A stretch of DNA of 64,000 nucleotides, taken from Volvariella volvacea V23. Lineage: Eukaryota > Basidiomycota > Agaricomycetes > Agaricales > Pluteaceae. Location: the NCBI GenBank assembly GCA_000349905.1, contig KB722740.1:873043-937042 (forward strand). Direction: 5' to 3'. The notes below the pieces were generated by a model that had not been told where the DNA came from, did no database searches, and was given only the letters and a program-made list of their open reading frames with translations. How positions within the stretch are numbered: position 1 is the first letter of the stretch; every line of letters begins with the position of its first letter. Positions 49,445 to 60,009 of this stretch are shown piece after piece. Position numbers and translations under genes: made by a program.

Positions 49445-50014
49445 TCAAACATTGCGAGGGATGACTATTTCCTCAGTGATCTCTATGCGAGGAGTAATAA
49501 TAGGTGACGTTTGCTTGAACTCCTTTAAAGGCAGCGGCGCCGCCGAATGCACCTTGGACAGCGAGGATTCGGTCTGGGACTGAACATTGGCAAGTGCGCA
49601 GGTATCCTGTTGCATGGTGATGGCAGGATCTGGGGGTATAATGAACCTCTTTTCCGTTTCTCGTCCCTTTCCTTTTCCTTCTCCGGGGTTGATAAGCCCT
49701 GTCTCGAGCTGTCTTTTGAACCTCTTGCGTTGATACCGCTTGGTGAAATATATAGTGAAGCCAATGAGCCAGGCAATTGCCAGTAGGCCCCCACAGACGC
49801 TTCCCGCTATAAGAGGGGTGATTACTCTCTCGCTTTTTCGACATTAGCGTTGTATATATGCGCTAACTGAACGGGTGGGAAGCATACCCTGGTGCGAGAG
49901 CCAGCACGGTGGGCTCGGGAGTGGAGTGTTTATAGGAAGCCGTGGCAGTATCTACAGACGCATGAGGGGTGGTAAGCAGGCCATCTGGTCGGGCGACGTA
50001 CACGAGATATGCAT
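49445..50014 (-). CDS. Small single-pass membrane protein
   Basis: No family assigned. Exons 50014-50002 (13 nt), 49951-49888 and 49832-49445 sum to 465 nt (154 residues) with clean GT-AG borders. The N-terminus is short and Thr/Ser-rich. A transmembrane helix lies at about residues 32-52 (GSVCGGLLAIAWLIGFTIYF), followed at once by basic residues TKRYQRKRFKRQ, which predicts a cytosolic C-tail. The tail is polar, containing GEGKGKGRETEK and TSPIITPRIEITEE. No cleavable signal peptide is seen, so the N-end would be a short lumenal or extracellular stretch. It is tail to tail with the dehydratase gene (102 bp) and just downstream of the Ap4A phosphorylase gene, on the same strand. Confidence 0.65.
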
Positions 50015-50072
50015 GCTATGGAGGATGGCTCAAGCTCGTTGGCCCCTAAGTAAGGTCCATGCCAATATATTT

Positions 50073-50078
50073 CACGTG
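50073..50078. promoter_or_regulatory. CACGTG E-box upstream of the membrane protein gene
   Basis: A palindromic CACGTG, the core of bHLH sites such as Cbf1 or Pho4, sits about 60 bp upstream of the ATG at 50014. Only the match is observed; binding is not shown. Confidence 0.3.
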
Positions 50079-50120
50079 ACATGTAACAATCTTATCTATA
50101 CAACTTGCATCTTATCTTAT

Positions 50121-51479
50121 CTATAGCGCCGGTTCTGCGTGTTCTCCAGCAACTTGCAAGTCGTGCACACTTTCCAGTCCCACTCCCCTCAATATTTTGC
50201 CCGTCCCGGTCTTCTTGATCTGTTCCAATTCTTCGCTAGTCCTCGCAAGCAATAACCCAGCAGATCCGGCTCCATTGACCGGGAGCCTGTTTCCCCCCTC
50301 TTCAAAGGTATACGTGTCGTGGAGTCGCGGAGTGGCGTGGATGTGCTCTAGGGTAATGACAATATTGTAAGACGGACGGCCGACCGGATAATTTGGCTCG
50401 TGGCGAATAGTGGAGATGACTAGATCGAGCAGAAGCATGAATCCCAAGCTGAGAGTCTCTTCTTGCTTCTCCACTGGTAAGCCTGAGAACCCCGAAGGAA
50501 AGCGATAGCTATGGTTGGCATAAGGCAACTTGCTGATGTTAAACGGTTTGGCTGCAGTATTTCGGGTCGGCTACAACCTATTCTGTTTCTGAATCGAGGA
50601 CTTACTTGGTGTTTCCAAGTTCACAAGCCTGGCTACGCGTTCAACCGGAGGGCCCTCTGGAGGGCATGGAAGGAATTGGATATGCTTGTGTGGTTGGCTG
50701 GAGCCACTTAGGTCACCACCTAGAACATGGGTATGCGTATTTACGAGTTGCGCCACAAAAACACCGAGAATGCTCACANNNNNNNNNNNNNNNNNNNNNN
50801 NNNNNNNNNNNNNNNNNNNNNNNNNNNNNNNNNNNNNNNNNNNNNNNNNNNNNNNNNNNNNNNNNNNNNNNNNNNNNNGTTGTAGAATGCAAAGAAGTGC
50901 CTTCCCGCTCTTTGTGCGGCGACGAGAAATTGATAAGTCTGGACTAAATCCGCAGGTGTAAGTGGTGACGTTTGAGACTTGAATTCTATGAATGGGATGA
51001 AATGGATGAATCAGTATTCGCCAATTGTCATTCGTAGGAATTGAAGGACCTTTGGTGACCAGCAAAAAGTGGTGGGGGATGATAGAGTACTTATTCAGCT
51101 GCACAAAAGCAATGAGCTATATAAAACTAGTAAATTCACCCCTTACTATGACCGCATACTCCTCATCATCATATCCAACTTCTCCAAGAAAGAGCTTCTC
51201 ATTGTACGGCGGCTCAAATGGGTCCTTTGCCTTCTCTGGAACCTCAGAAGGCCCACTTCCTTGGGGTTTGTGTGAGATAGAGGGGCAAAGGCTGACCTCC
51301 CACTATATCGCCTCTAGGTTGATTGATAAGGTCGATTGGACCTAGAGATATCTCACCTCGACATCTCCTTCGGCCACCGGGTGCGTGGTTGAAGGGAAAA
51401 ACAATAGATCGCCTGACTGCAAGGCTGTTTCATAGGCAGTCGGAAGTTTGTCAATAATTGCGCGTGGTGCACTAGCCAT
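50121..51479 (-). CDS. Diadenosine tetraphosphate phosphorylase (ATP adenylyltransferase, Apa1/2), gapped
   Basis: Cleaves Ap4A with phosphate to ATP and ADP and is fungal-typical. ATG 51479 opens MASAPRAIIDKLPTAYETAL, then GDLLFFPSTTHPVAE. Further exons read LCPSISHKPQ, DPFEPPYNEKLFLGEV, LNKYSIIPHHFLLVTKEF, and PADLVQTYQFLVAAQRAG ending at a 100-N gap (50779-50878). Beyond the gap are THTHVLGGDLSGSSQPHKHI (the HIT-like H-x-H-x-Q catalytic motif QPHKHIQ) and, in the last exon, FMLLLDLVISTIRHEP and PSYNIVITLEHIHATPR. The short missing part should be the FFNC-type turn before the catalytic motif. Other residues look intact. Confidence 0.93.
50779..50878. other. Assembly gap of 100 N
   Basis: A run of exactly 100 N inside the Ap4A phosphorylase gene, just before the catalytic histidine motif. 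True size unknown. Confidence 0.99.
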
Positions 51480-51858
51480 GTTATGTGAGGGTGTAAGAGA
51501 AGGTTGGGATATTGTGCATGCAGATTATATATGGTGTTTACAGACGTGATGCTGATCTCATATTCCATCAGACACCGACCTCTGGCAGTGGTGATGCGGT
51601 GCTGACTCCCATCATAAAACTGTCACGTCAAATGAATATGCGCACACATAAGAAATCAGAATCAAGGGCGTTTGGACGCAAGGGAAATGCGAAGATCTCG
51701 TACGTGTAAGAAGAAGTGAATAATGACAACCATCTCTTGCATCAACAAATGTAGAGAGGTGGTGAACCAGTCACCCTCCTTCTCGGTTTTCTCCTACAGA
51801 CCATAAATCGAAACAGAACTGCAATCATTAATCCAGCGGCGAGCCCAGTTGTATCTCA
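51480..51858. other. Spacer between tandem minus-strand genes
   Basis: About 380 bp: promoter of the Ap4A phosphorylase gene and 3' end of the next gene. No other feature seen. Confidence 0.45.
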
Positions 51859-52503
51859 CTAAGCCCGCCCTTGCCTTCCCCTATTATCCTTTGCCTCCTT
51901 TATTTGCTCTCCAAGCATTATTGCCCGAGTATAGCAACCTGCAGCAATCAAAGACCATATCGCAGCATTCGTCCCCTGATTTAGAAAATGAAGAAATGAG
52001 GGGTATTCATATCAGACGCCAGTGTGGGGGGTTCGAAAGCTCTTACTTGATAATACAGAACTGTTAAGAACGCCTGGAGGACAAGTAAAATCGCTCGCAA
52101 GACGAGACTGCGGTATATCGCAAGCGCTTTGAGTTGGGGTACGGGATATTCCAGGGCGAGCAAGAATAAGCCGCAAAGCATTGCAAATATCGGGATAACA
52201 GGCACTCGAATAATAAGCGTAACAAATATCGACGATGCAGGAGGCGACCTAGTAACACCTGTGTCAGCTGGGTGGATGGGAACGGACGTGTGACGTACTG
52301 GTAACCTCCAGGGTCGCGCATGATTCCGCCGACAAAGTCCCAAAAGAACTTGCGATAAAAGAGACCAAAGAACCCAGACCAGACGGCATCTATTGGGAGG
52401 GGTTGTCAACAATTGTGTGAACTGGGGGATTGTGGCTACACCCACAGATGCTGGCTGTGATGGAGACGTAGCGGGAGTATTCGTGCCAAATCAGGTTGCC
52501 CAT
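51859..52503 (-). CDS. Conserved fungal four-helix membrane protein, function unknown
   Basis: The start MGNLIWHEYSRYVSITAS is followed, over an intron, by AVWSGFFGLFYRKFFWDFVG and GGIMRDPGGYQ. A second intron leads to PPASSIFVTLIIRVPVIPIF, and the segments AMLCGLFLLALEYPVPQLKA and SLVLRAILLVLQAFLTVLYY follow. The last exon reads NAAIWSLIAAGCYTRAIMLG and ends in a basic tail KDNRGRQGRA at TAG 51859-51861. Four hydrophobic segments, a short N-terminus and a total near 155 residues match a family of uncharacterised multi-pass proteins that I recall from many fungi. The cellular membrane is unknown. No charged or catalytic residues stand out. Confidence 0.75.
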
Positions 52504-53107
52504 TTTCTTGACTCAAAAGTCGGTAACGTGCAAAAGGAGGACCTGTGGTAAGATTGGCAAAGAACGTAACAGAGTATTGCTGTGGTGTGGAAGGAATGGG
52601 ACGAGCACTGCTCAAGGAGGTCGAAGGCGGATAGAAAGGGAAGGCTTGCTTCGTGGACGAGGAGAAGGCACAGAGAAGTACGAGAAAGATGAAAGAAACG
52701 ACGAAGAGAGAGCACAGCTCGACCCGCTAGAGAAAGATGGAAAAGAGGGTGGGGTTTGAAGTGAAGGAAGGTTGGCACTATCTATAAGTCTGTTCACCCA
52801 GGGCACTGCCCGTCGCTCTCTCTTTGCGGAGTTTCAACCACCCTTTGTGATCCTGGTTTCCATCAATCCCAAATCTCTGGCTCTGTCCTTTGTTGGCACT
52901 CAAGTGTTCATTTGCCTAGCTATTACAGTACCTCCCATAGAAAGAGGGCAGTCGAGCACCCTGGAAAATGGACTTTACATCTACATCTACCTACTAGTGT
53001 ATTATGGCCCTCCCAGTGCTGCAGCTGCTTACGGGAATTGTAAGGTTGGCGGTCGTTTGCTCGGTCTCATCGGGGGCCCAGCACTTTGGGTCTATGGTTC
53101 CCATCGA
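52504..53107. other. Interval without a gene
   Basis: About 600 bp between the start of the four-helix protein gene and the stop of the next minus-strand gene. A 121-codon + frame (52772-53137) looks like chance: no start context, no domain, and it overlaps the end of the neighbouring gene. Confidence 0.4.
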
Positions 53108-54907
53108 TTAATTCCTGCCATCAAGCGCGTTCAATAGTGTACCACTTACATCTATTGGAGGTGGTGCCTTCCGCTTTGGAGGTTGTGGTTGACTTAATAT
53201 AGGCACAGGCGGGAGAATAGGTGTTGATGAGTCGCTGGATGATGCACGGCTGGGTGCTCGTGGCATCTCTTCGACAACGGCTCCGTAATAGCTTGGTGCA
53301 ATCGAATGACGGTCCATGTCTTGGTGAACTACAGGGGGTCGTGGCATTGCAATTGCTCCGAAGCTAACCATGGGTCTGTTGACTGGCGAGAGAATTCCTG
53401 ATTCTAGCATCACAGGTGTCCTCTGCATCGGAAGAACAGGGCTCAGTAGTGATGACTGGTGTTTGATCGCCCTGGGTGCTGCATGTCGTCGCCGTCTCCA
53501 ACGCAGAAGGAAGAATGCGATAAGGGCCAGCAACAAGAGAAACCCTAGGATGCCACCGACGATGGCACCAATAAGAGCCCGCTTTGACATTGAGGATGAC
53601 GCTGGGCTTGTGGTGGCAGCGGTGTTGAGCCTGCAAAGCGTCGCAGTTGGTTAGAGATCATTAAAGAACAAAATCACAATAAAGATAAAAGTACGTTGGG
53701 AGGGGTTCTGTTGTCTCTGGTACAGATGTGCCAATGGAGGACTGATTCGGAAATGGCTCTTGAGAGACTATAGCTGGTGCACCATTATTGTTGATCGGGG
53801 GGATGGCAAATGTCGTAACTGAGTCGATGTCCAGAAATGGACCAGTACCCTCTCCAACATCGGCAGAGAGTATCAATGTGTGCTCTCCAGGGCCAAGATT
53901 ATCCATAAAATACTATAACTAGGTGAGCATGGTGCAGGTCATGGATAAGGAGGAACTGTACCAATAATACCGCAGGATGCAAAGCCGATGCAAATCCACT
54001 GGCACCTCCGTTCATTATTCTTCCTTGCCCATCTACTTCAACACGGACATTAGCATGATCAGGGGAGACAGTTCCATATACTGCAACAGCATCTCCAGTA
54101 AACGACAGCGAAGCAGAGGCACCTGGTGTTTGAGTGAAGCTATCCATAATATGAGCGGGACAGAGCATCTGAATCGGGAGCAAAGAACTGACTGAAGAGT
54201 GTTGCCAATAAAAGCAGGATTGCTATTGGTGCTCCACGCGCTAGCTGACGGTAGGTACTGGATGCGCGAATCCGTGTCATCGATGGCTGTTGGGATCATC
54301 TGCAACCTATGTGGCGAGAAAATTAGTGATCCCAATGACAAAGGATCTAGGAAACACACCCATTCTCCATCTCGATCCAGTCGATATCTACAGCTCCTCC
54401 ACCATCGCACCTCAGTGTGACTGTGTGTTGTCCGTTTGCTAATCCCGAAACAGATACTAGCATTTGTCGAGTGGCCGGGGAAGGGCTTTCTGCATCTCCA
54501 TTCATGACAGCTTGTCCATCCACGAAGATCGTGTATGTGCCATAGCCAGGTCGGCGACCTCCAAAAAGCTTCACACCGGTACCTTTTGCAGCACATTGAG
54601 GAGGATAGCAAGAAAAGGCCAAAAAAAAAAGCGCACCATTAAACGTGAACGTAGCTGTTGCGCCCTGCGCAGACGTGGAGTGAGAAGATCTACCAGAGTA
54701 AGACTGAGAGCAGGTATGTCACTTGAACCTATTCGAGTACATCGTGGACGTACTGCAATCAATGAATCATTGACAGTATCGACCCAAGCGCCAGGAGGGG
54801 AGTAAGTAATTAAAGGAGAACTATCTTCAACTGCAGGACCGCGGTCTGAGTATAATGTCCACCTTTCAGATGAATTGTATCTCACCAATAAGATTAAAAG
54901 TAGCCAT
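53108..54907 (-). CDS. Single-pass membrane protein with two beta-sandwich-like ectodomain repeats
   Basis: A basidiomycete-type cell-surface protein; the role is unknown, but a carbohydrate-binding sensor is conceivable. Proposed start ATG 54907 (MATFNLI), with an uncertain 40-nt first intron. Repeat 1 includes SPLITYSPPGAW, a GATATFTFNG-like strand, KLFGGRRPGYGTYTIFVDGQ and GLANGQHTVTLRCDG. Repeat 2 mirrors it: RIQYLPSASAWS, ASASLSFTGDAVAVYGTVSP, VRVEVDGQGRIMNGG and LGPGEHTLILSADVG. Then comes a Pro/Ser/Thr linker (SSIGTSVPETTEPLPT), one transmembrane helix (ALIGAIVGGILGFLLLLALI) and a basic stop-transfer RWRRRRH. The cytosolic tail is about 130 residues, Pro/Ser-rich. No N-terminal signal peptide is obvious. 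The stop at 53108 could be bypassed by an intron (gtaagt near 53150). Confidence 0.7.
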
Positions 54908-55371
54908 CAAGGCTGAACAGAGCGAAGAAAAAGCGAAAAAAGAAACAAGAACGAAAAAGAGAAGAAGGAGAGGCTCGCGGGCCTGCGCTAAGCGGACTGA
55001 AGGAAAGACGTGGTGGGCTCCTCAAGAGCTCAAGACGACAGCAGCATCATGCATCAGAGCTTGACATTATTGATCCGGCGACCCTGTCCGGGTGGGTGAG
55101 ATGATGCTGTGCGGCTAGATTAGCAACTGATGATGATGGTGAACAATGACAATGATGAAAGCTGGTCGCCGGGCTGAGCAATGAACAGGTAGTGTCAGTT
55201 TTGTCTGGCACTGGATGCGAGCAGCATGCAGAGAGGCGTCAGGACAATAGCCAATGCTAGAATTGATGATCCATATTCAGTATTTTTGTATTTGGTCGGT
55301 AAATACGACCCACAACTCTCCCCGGCCACAACAGTTTACTGCCTCGACCTCTCTTTTCCCCCGCCTCGGCA
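54908..55371. other. Divergent intergenic region
   Basis: About 460 bp between the start codons of the beta-sandwich membrane protein and the HicA-like gene. It contains purine-rich runs (54920-54975) and scattered GAT/ATG-type short repeats (55125-55165). No gene seen. Confidence 0.45.
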
Positions 55372-58300
55372 ATGCCTCCAAAGAAGCTGCCAAAAATCGC
55401 GGCGCAACCCAAATCTTCTGATGCTCTCATCACCAGAGGCGCTCGAGACGTTGCTCCGAGTTCCAGTCGCAATAGACCCCAGGGCGAAAAACCTACCACA
55501 ACGCGTGCCATGGTCCTCCGCAATGGGAAATACGGCGCACGCGGAACAGGGGAGCTAGTGCTGATGAGCCGTCTGACTGGCCACGAAAAAGTGGTGCTGC
55601 TCGCGGGTTTGTGTCGTGTCCGACTTTCTCTTTGTGTTCTCCTTCAACCGGTTTCACTTTAGAGGATCTCATGGAGAGGTCCAGGGTTGCTATTATGGCA
55701 CCTTTCAATATTGGACAATGCTTAAAGATCGCAGAATCGCACTATGAAGGTGAGTGTCATTCATATATCTGGGTATTGAAGCTTATTCATTACTTCGGTG
55801 GAATCAGCTTTCATTGACGATATCGCCAACCTAAAGGATCCGGATCTCTTTCAGCATGAAATATTGGCAGAAGTAAAAGCTAGAGTACCGAATGAACAAA
55901 CCGAAATCGCGGTATTGCAGGATCCAACTGCAGTCGCCTCGATCTTAGCAACGAGGTTGGTCATTAGCGGATCGTATCTGAGTACCCAGTTTTTTCATTC
56001 CCCAACAGAATCCACAACACTTATATGCTAGCATCGGCATGGAAAATCATTTTTGATTGTCTTGCTAAATTTGCCCGGAAAGGGGTAAACGACCAGAATA
56101 TCAAGACAAAGCTAAAAACCGATCCTCAATTTCGGTCACGCTATCTCGCCCTATATGATATGGTGAACGTAATGGTCGATATCGGGCAGAGTAAAGTCTC
56201 CGTTTTGGCCACTACTACCCGTACGCACCTTCTCACAAAGTTTCCCGTGACACTTGATAACATCGACTAGCCCATTATGTGCGTTATTTCAAGAGGACGG
56301 AAGATGCCCAGCATGGCGAAGCTGATTTCAGCTTCCAAATTGCCGAGTTAAAGGAGGCGTGCAAATCATTTATCGACTCGATCATCCTCGAATTGTGTTT
56401 CCCCGACGCTCCGTTTACTAAACCTGTCTTGTTCCAAATCTTACACGACGCGATTAAAGAATCTCCTCGCGAGGCCAAACGCTTTCCACAAGCACTCTGG
56501 GACGCTATTGGCGATTGGTCTGTAAGTTTTCTACTTTAACTCAACGCGCGACCCATCTGACAATAGCAGGACTCAATCGAGCTTCAACAACTATTGGAAG
56601 CTCCCTTGTTGGCGCCTGATGTCAAGCATCTAAAAGATGACCAACGAGCTGTCTGGGATGAATATGAACGCTGGGCGGATGCGCAACTGCTATCCGAGAA
56701 AGCCTCTTACATCGTCGATAACTTCAAAGACCTTGTCAACCCTTCAAAAGAAACGACGCCACCCATGTTAACTAAAATATGGAAAGCCATCAACTATGTG
56801 AGTCCAATTGAAGCGTCTCGAGCTTGCAAAGTATATTAATCGACCATAGAACTACCGTGTGATAGCTGGAAACGATTTGGACAGTCTTTGGCACCTGGCA
56901 GGAGTGACCGATGGAAATTCAGTTTGGCATGGATTCTATGATTCAACTCTAGCACCCCAAAAGGAAGACTGGAAGCCCCGGAGACCTCGTCGACAAGCAG
57001 ATTCCGGTTCCCAGGCTATCATTCTCAGAAAGGGGAAGGGAGGGAGTAGCGATGAATCAGATTCCATGCCAGACCTGCTAACTGCATCCGATTCTTCAGT
57101 GACTGATTCTGATTCTCAGAACTCCGAATCAGGAGAAGACGATAGTCATCCCTATGGGGGGGATTCGGATGGCAATTGGAGTGACAGTGACTATGATTCT
57201 GATCAGGAGGAAGAAATGAGGGCATTAGCGAAGGAGGCATTTGATTTTGCTTACTCTTCAGGGTGGTACGAAGATGTCAAAAAGCCCTCTGAGAACGAGG
57301 CTGAGAAGAGGACAAAGGAAGATATGGAAGGAAATCCGTTTTTGAAATTGTTGGGGTCTCTTAGAGGTAAATAAAAAAACACGCCATTCTCCTCACCATG
57401 CTTTAACTATTGTCAAGGCCGGATTTTTTCTGCGGGACCCAAACTCAAGACAACCAGCCGTACAGCACCCCGTGGAAAAGGAGGTAAGGAAGCCCCTGAA
57501 CATAGCCGTCATCTGACTAATGATGTGGTAGGTCAAGGAACGGCTGCAATTGGAGTTCCTGCTAACACTGTAACCGTTGAGGAGGTAGAAGATGAAGACG
57601 ACGATCGTCAGCACATCAAGAAAAAGAAGAAAAAGAAGCCCAAGAAGAAGAAACCTACCAAGGCCTCTGATTCAACTGCCACATCGGATGCACTGGCCAA
57701 TCCATTAGCAGAGTCGCCACCAGCCAGTCCACCTCCATTGCACGGAGAACCAAAGCACACAACCCCACCGTCCCCCGAACCGTCCCAAAAGTCTTCAGCC
57801 ACAAAGGTTCCTCCCCAATTCGAGCGTTTGAAGGAGAAATCGAGACCTTCTTTGGGCGCATCGGCATCCTTTGCCTCTACGACTTCATTGACATCGACGA
57901 TTGAGTCAACAGTACCAACTGCTCAGTCTGCTCGGTCATACCTACAATCGGAGAACCTCGTTAATCAAAAGAGCAAGGTTAAATCGAGGCCGGATCCAGC
58001 ATCTCTGGCCCCTGTCCCTGAGAAGAAGAACTTTCTGTCGAGGATTGGTATTGGGAAGGATAAAGCAGAAAAGGAGCGGGCGGAAGAGATGTCCAAAAGC
58101 GCTCGGCAGAGTTGGTTCTCTAGGCTCAGTAAGAAAACTTCGGGATATATGCGCCAGCTCTTGGGCATTTCAGATGATTCAGGCCTCAAGTCCATGAAAT
58201 GGGAACACTTTTTGAAGGTAAGTTGCATGTCAATGTGCAACTTAGCGGGGTGTGGTGTTTACTCGCTCTAGTTAATGCGTGAAATGGGGTTCTCTTATGA

Positions 58301-58593
58301 CCCAAGCACAGCAGGTTCAAGTGTACGTTTTGACCCACCTGATCCAAGAGATAAGGTGAGATATTCACTATTACATCGTTGGAAAATGTGGTGCTAACCA
58401 TGCTTAAGCCAATAACTTTCCACAAACGTAAGTCAATTCTACTTCGGATCCAACGCAGAACCCTAATCCATCGTTAGCCCATCCTGATCCCACACTCCAC
58501 CCGATATTAGTCAAGGTTTATCACAAGCGGCTGAAAAAGCAATATGGGTGGACTGCAGAGGAGTTTCTCAAGGGTGCTTCTGGTTCTGCTTAA
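55372..58593 (+). CDS. Large conserved fungal protein with C-terminal HicA/YcfA-like domain
   Basis: About 900 residues from roughly a dozen short-intron exons, starting MPPKKLPKIAAQPKSSDALI. The N-terminal half is helical with no known domain name (NIGQCLKIAESHYE, MLASAWKIIFDCLAKFARKG, IELQQLLEAPLLAPDVKHLK). A middle acidic Ser/Asp-rich region (57030-57230), a lysine tract (KKKKKKKPKKKK, about 57620) and a disordered Ser/Pro region follow. The last 100 residues fold-match the dsRBD-like HicA/YcfA family: SMKWEHFLKLMREMGFSYDP, GSSVRFDPPDPRDK, PITFHKPHPDPTLHP and KRLKKQYGWTAEEF, keeping the G-S-x-x-x-F strand and the strand-borne His. In bacteria such domains are mRNA-interferase toxins; here no HicB-like antitoxin is adjacent, so a benign RNA-binding role is more likely. 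Stop 58591-58593. Confidence 0.8.
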
Positions 58594-58719
58594 GTGAAGC
58601 ATGTGGGTGGTATAAGATTCAAAAACTTGACGATGTGGCAATAATTAAGCAATCTGTCCGTACCGCCCTGCATGTGGTATTGATACATTGGACAACATCC
58701 TGTCACCTCCGTACTAGGG

Positions 58720-59881
58720 TTATGAGGGAATGTTACATAAGTGCTTCAGTCTCCACAACTGATCAAGTTTCTCGAGCAAGTTTTGGAATGAGTCTTCATG
58801 TATTATCTCGGCCACAATTCTCTCCAGATCGTCGCCCGATGCTTGAAAAACTTCATTTGCATTTATATTCCCGCTCGTTGGCGGAGATGAACTTGGAACA
58901 AGGGTAGGACCATACTCTACACCAGGGGATGCTTCAGGAGAGGACGAACTTGGCATTTTCTGGGAAGAATTGGGGGCTTCTGGCGCGCTCGAGCTAAGGT
59001 TCGCTGAGACCATGAATGCAAGTTTTTGCATGAAATCCTCGTAACTCATGCCCAGGACTGGGGAAGAGAGGTGTACTTTAGGTAGCGACGTTGATTCCGT
59101 ATCCCCGTGGTTTTGTTGTCTAGGTAATTGCGCATGACCATGGGCAAGAGGGAGTACAATGGCCTGGGGCGCAGAGGAGAATTCGTTTTCCTGCGGGGAA
59201 GTTAGACTATCTACAGAGGCAAAGTATCCTGGGGTAGAAGTTCTTAGGGGGGGAACGGGCTGTGATTGGCTTGTGGAGGTATCTGACATAAAATTGCCCT
59301 GCTTGGGTTCCAAGTGTGGCTTGCAGGGGCAGACGGTGTGGATGATATCAATGAAGGTTGCGACATCAGAAGTATCGGAGAAGGTTATTTGGAAGCGTCT
59401 GTATGCCTGATTTGCCGAGTTACGGTCAAACTAAGGGTGGGTCATATTAAATCTTTAACGGGCAGACGGGCTCACCGGTTGTGCAGCAGGATAGGGGTAG
59501 GCGTATCGAAAGCCCACCAAAGTATCACGATAGACTGCCTTGAGTGGTAAACTGGCTGGACGAAGTTGCTTCGAGAATTGTAATGGAGGAATGGAGAAGG
59601 ACAAGAGCTCCAGGTCCTCCTATCTCAAGAAGCGGCATTCATATGAGAAGTAGGGAGGCTAATGGAGGAGGACTTGCAAATACGACATCTGTGTCATCTG
59701 GATTCATGGTCCAGACTATGCGCAATCGCACGGACTCAATGGTGTTCGCTGCTTTCCGGACGTCGAGGAATGCGCGCAGGATTGGGTTACTGAAGTGCTG
59801 CCATTGCGAGTTCGGAGTAGGATAGCACCTCGAGTATTTCGCGAGAGCATGCACAGTGGTGGAAGTGGTGGTGTGCGCCAT
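58720..59881 (-). CDS. Possible Rec114-like meiotic recombination protein
   Basis: Start ATG 59881 (MAHTTTSTTVHALAKYSR). Exon 1 reads WQHFSNPILRAFLDVRKA and LRIVWTMNPDDTDVVFASPP. Two introns then lead to YAYP, YRRFQITFSDTSDVATFIDI and IHTVCPCKP, giving the strand pattern and closing helix of a PH-like fold. The long middle is Ser/Pro-rich and disordered. The C-terminal helical segment is SGDDLERIVAEIIHEDSFQN followed by LLEKLDQLW. A PH-like N-domain, a disordered linker and a short C-terminal helix bundle are the layout of Rec114, a partner of Mei4 in DNA double-strand-break formation. The sequence match is weak and from memory of the fold, so this is a suggestion only. Head to head with the VanZ-like gene, 128 bp apart. 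Confidence 0.45.
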
Positions 59882-60009
59882 CCAAGGTGAGTGTTGCGGA
59901 CAAACAAAGGCAGCTGCCGCGCAAATCTCTCATCTACCCCATGCCTTCACCGTACAACCCACACTGAATTCCTCTTCACCCTTACCTCAACTCATCTTGT
60001 CTTGCAGCT

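Noticed and set aside
52772..53137. 121-codon plus-strand frame with hydrophobic segments
   Set aside because: No family, no start context, and it overlaps the end of the beta-sandwich membrane protein gene on the other strand.
55372..58593. Reading the HicA-like gene as an active toxin-antitoxin locus
   Set aside because: The domain is fused to a large eukaryotic protein with many introns and has no HicB-like neighbour, so a stand-alone toxin system is not supported.
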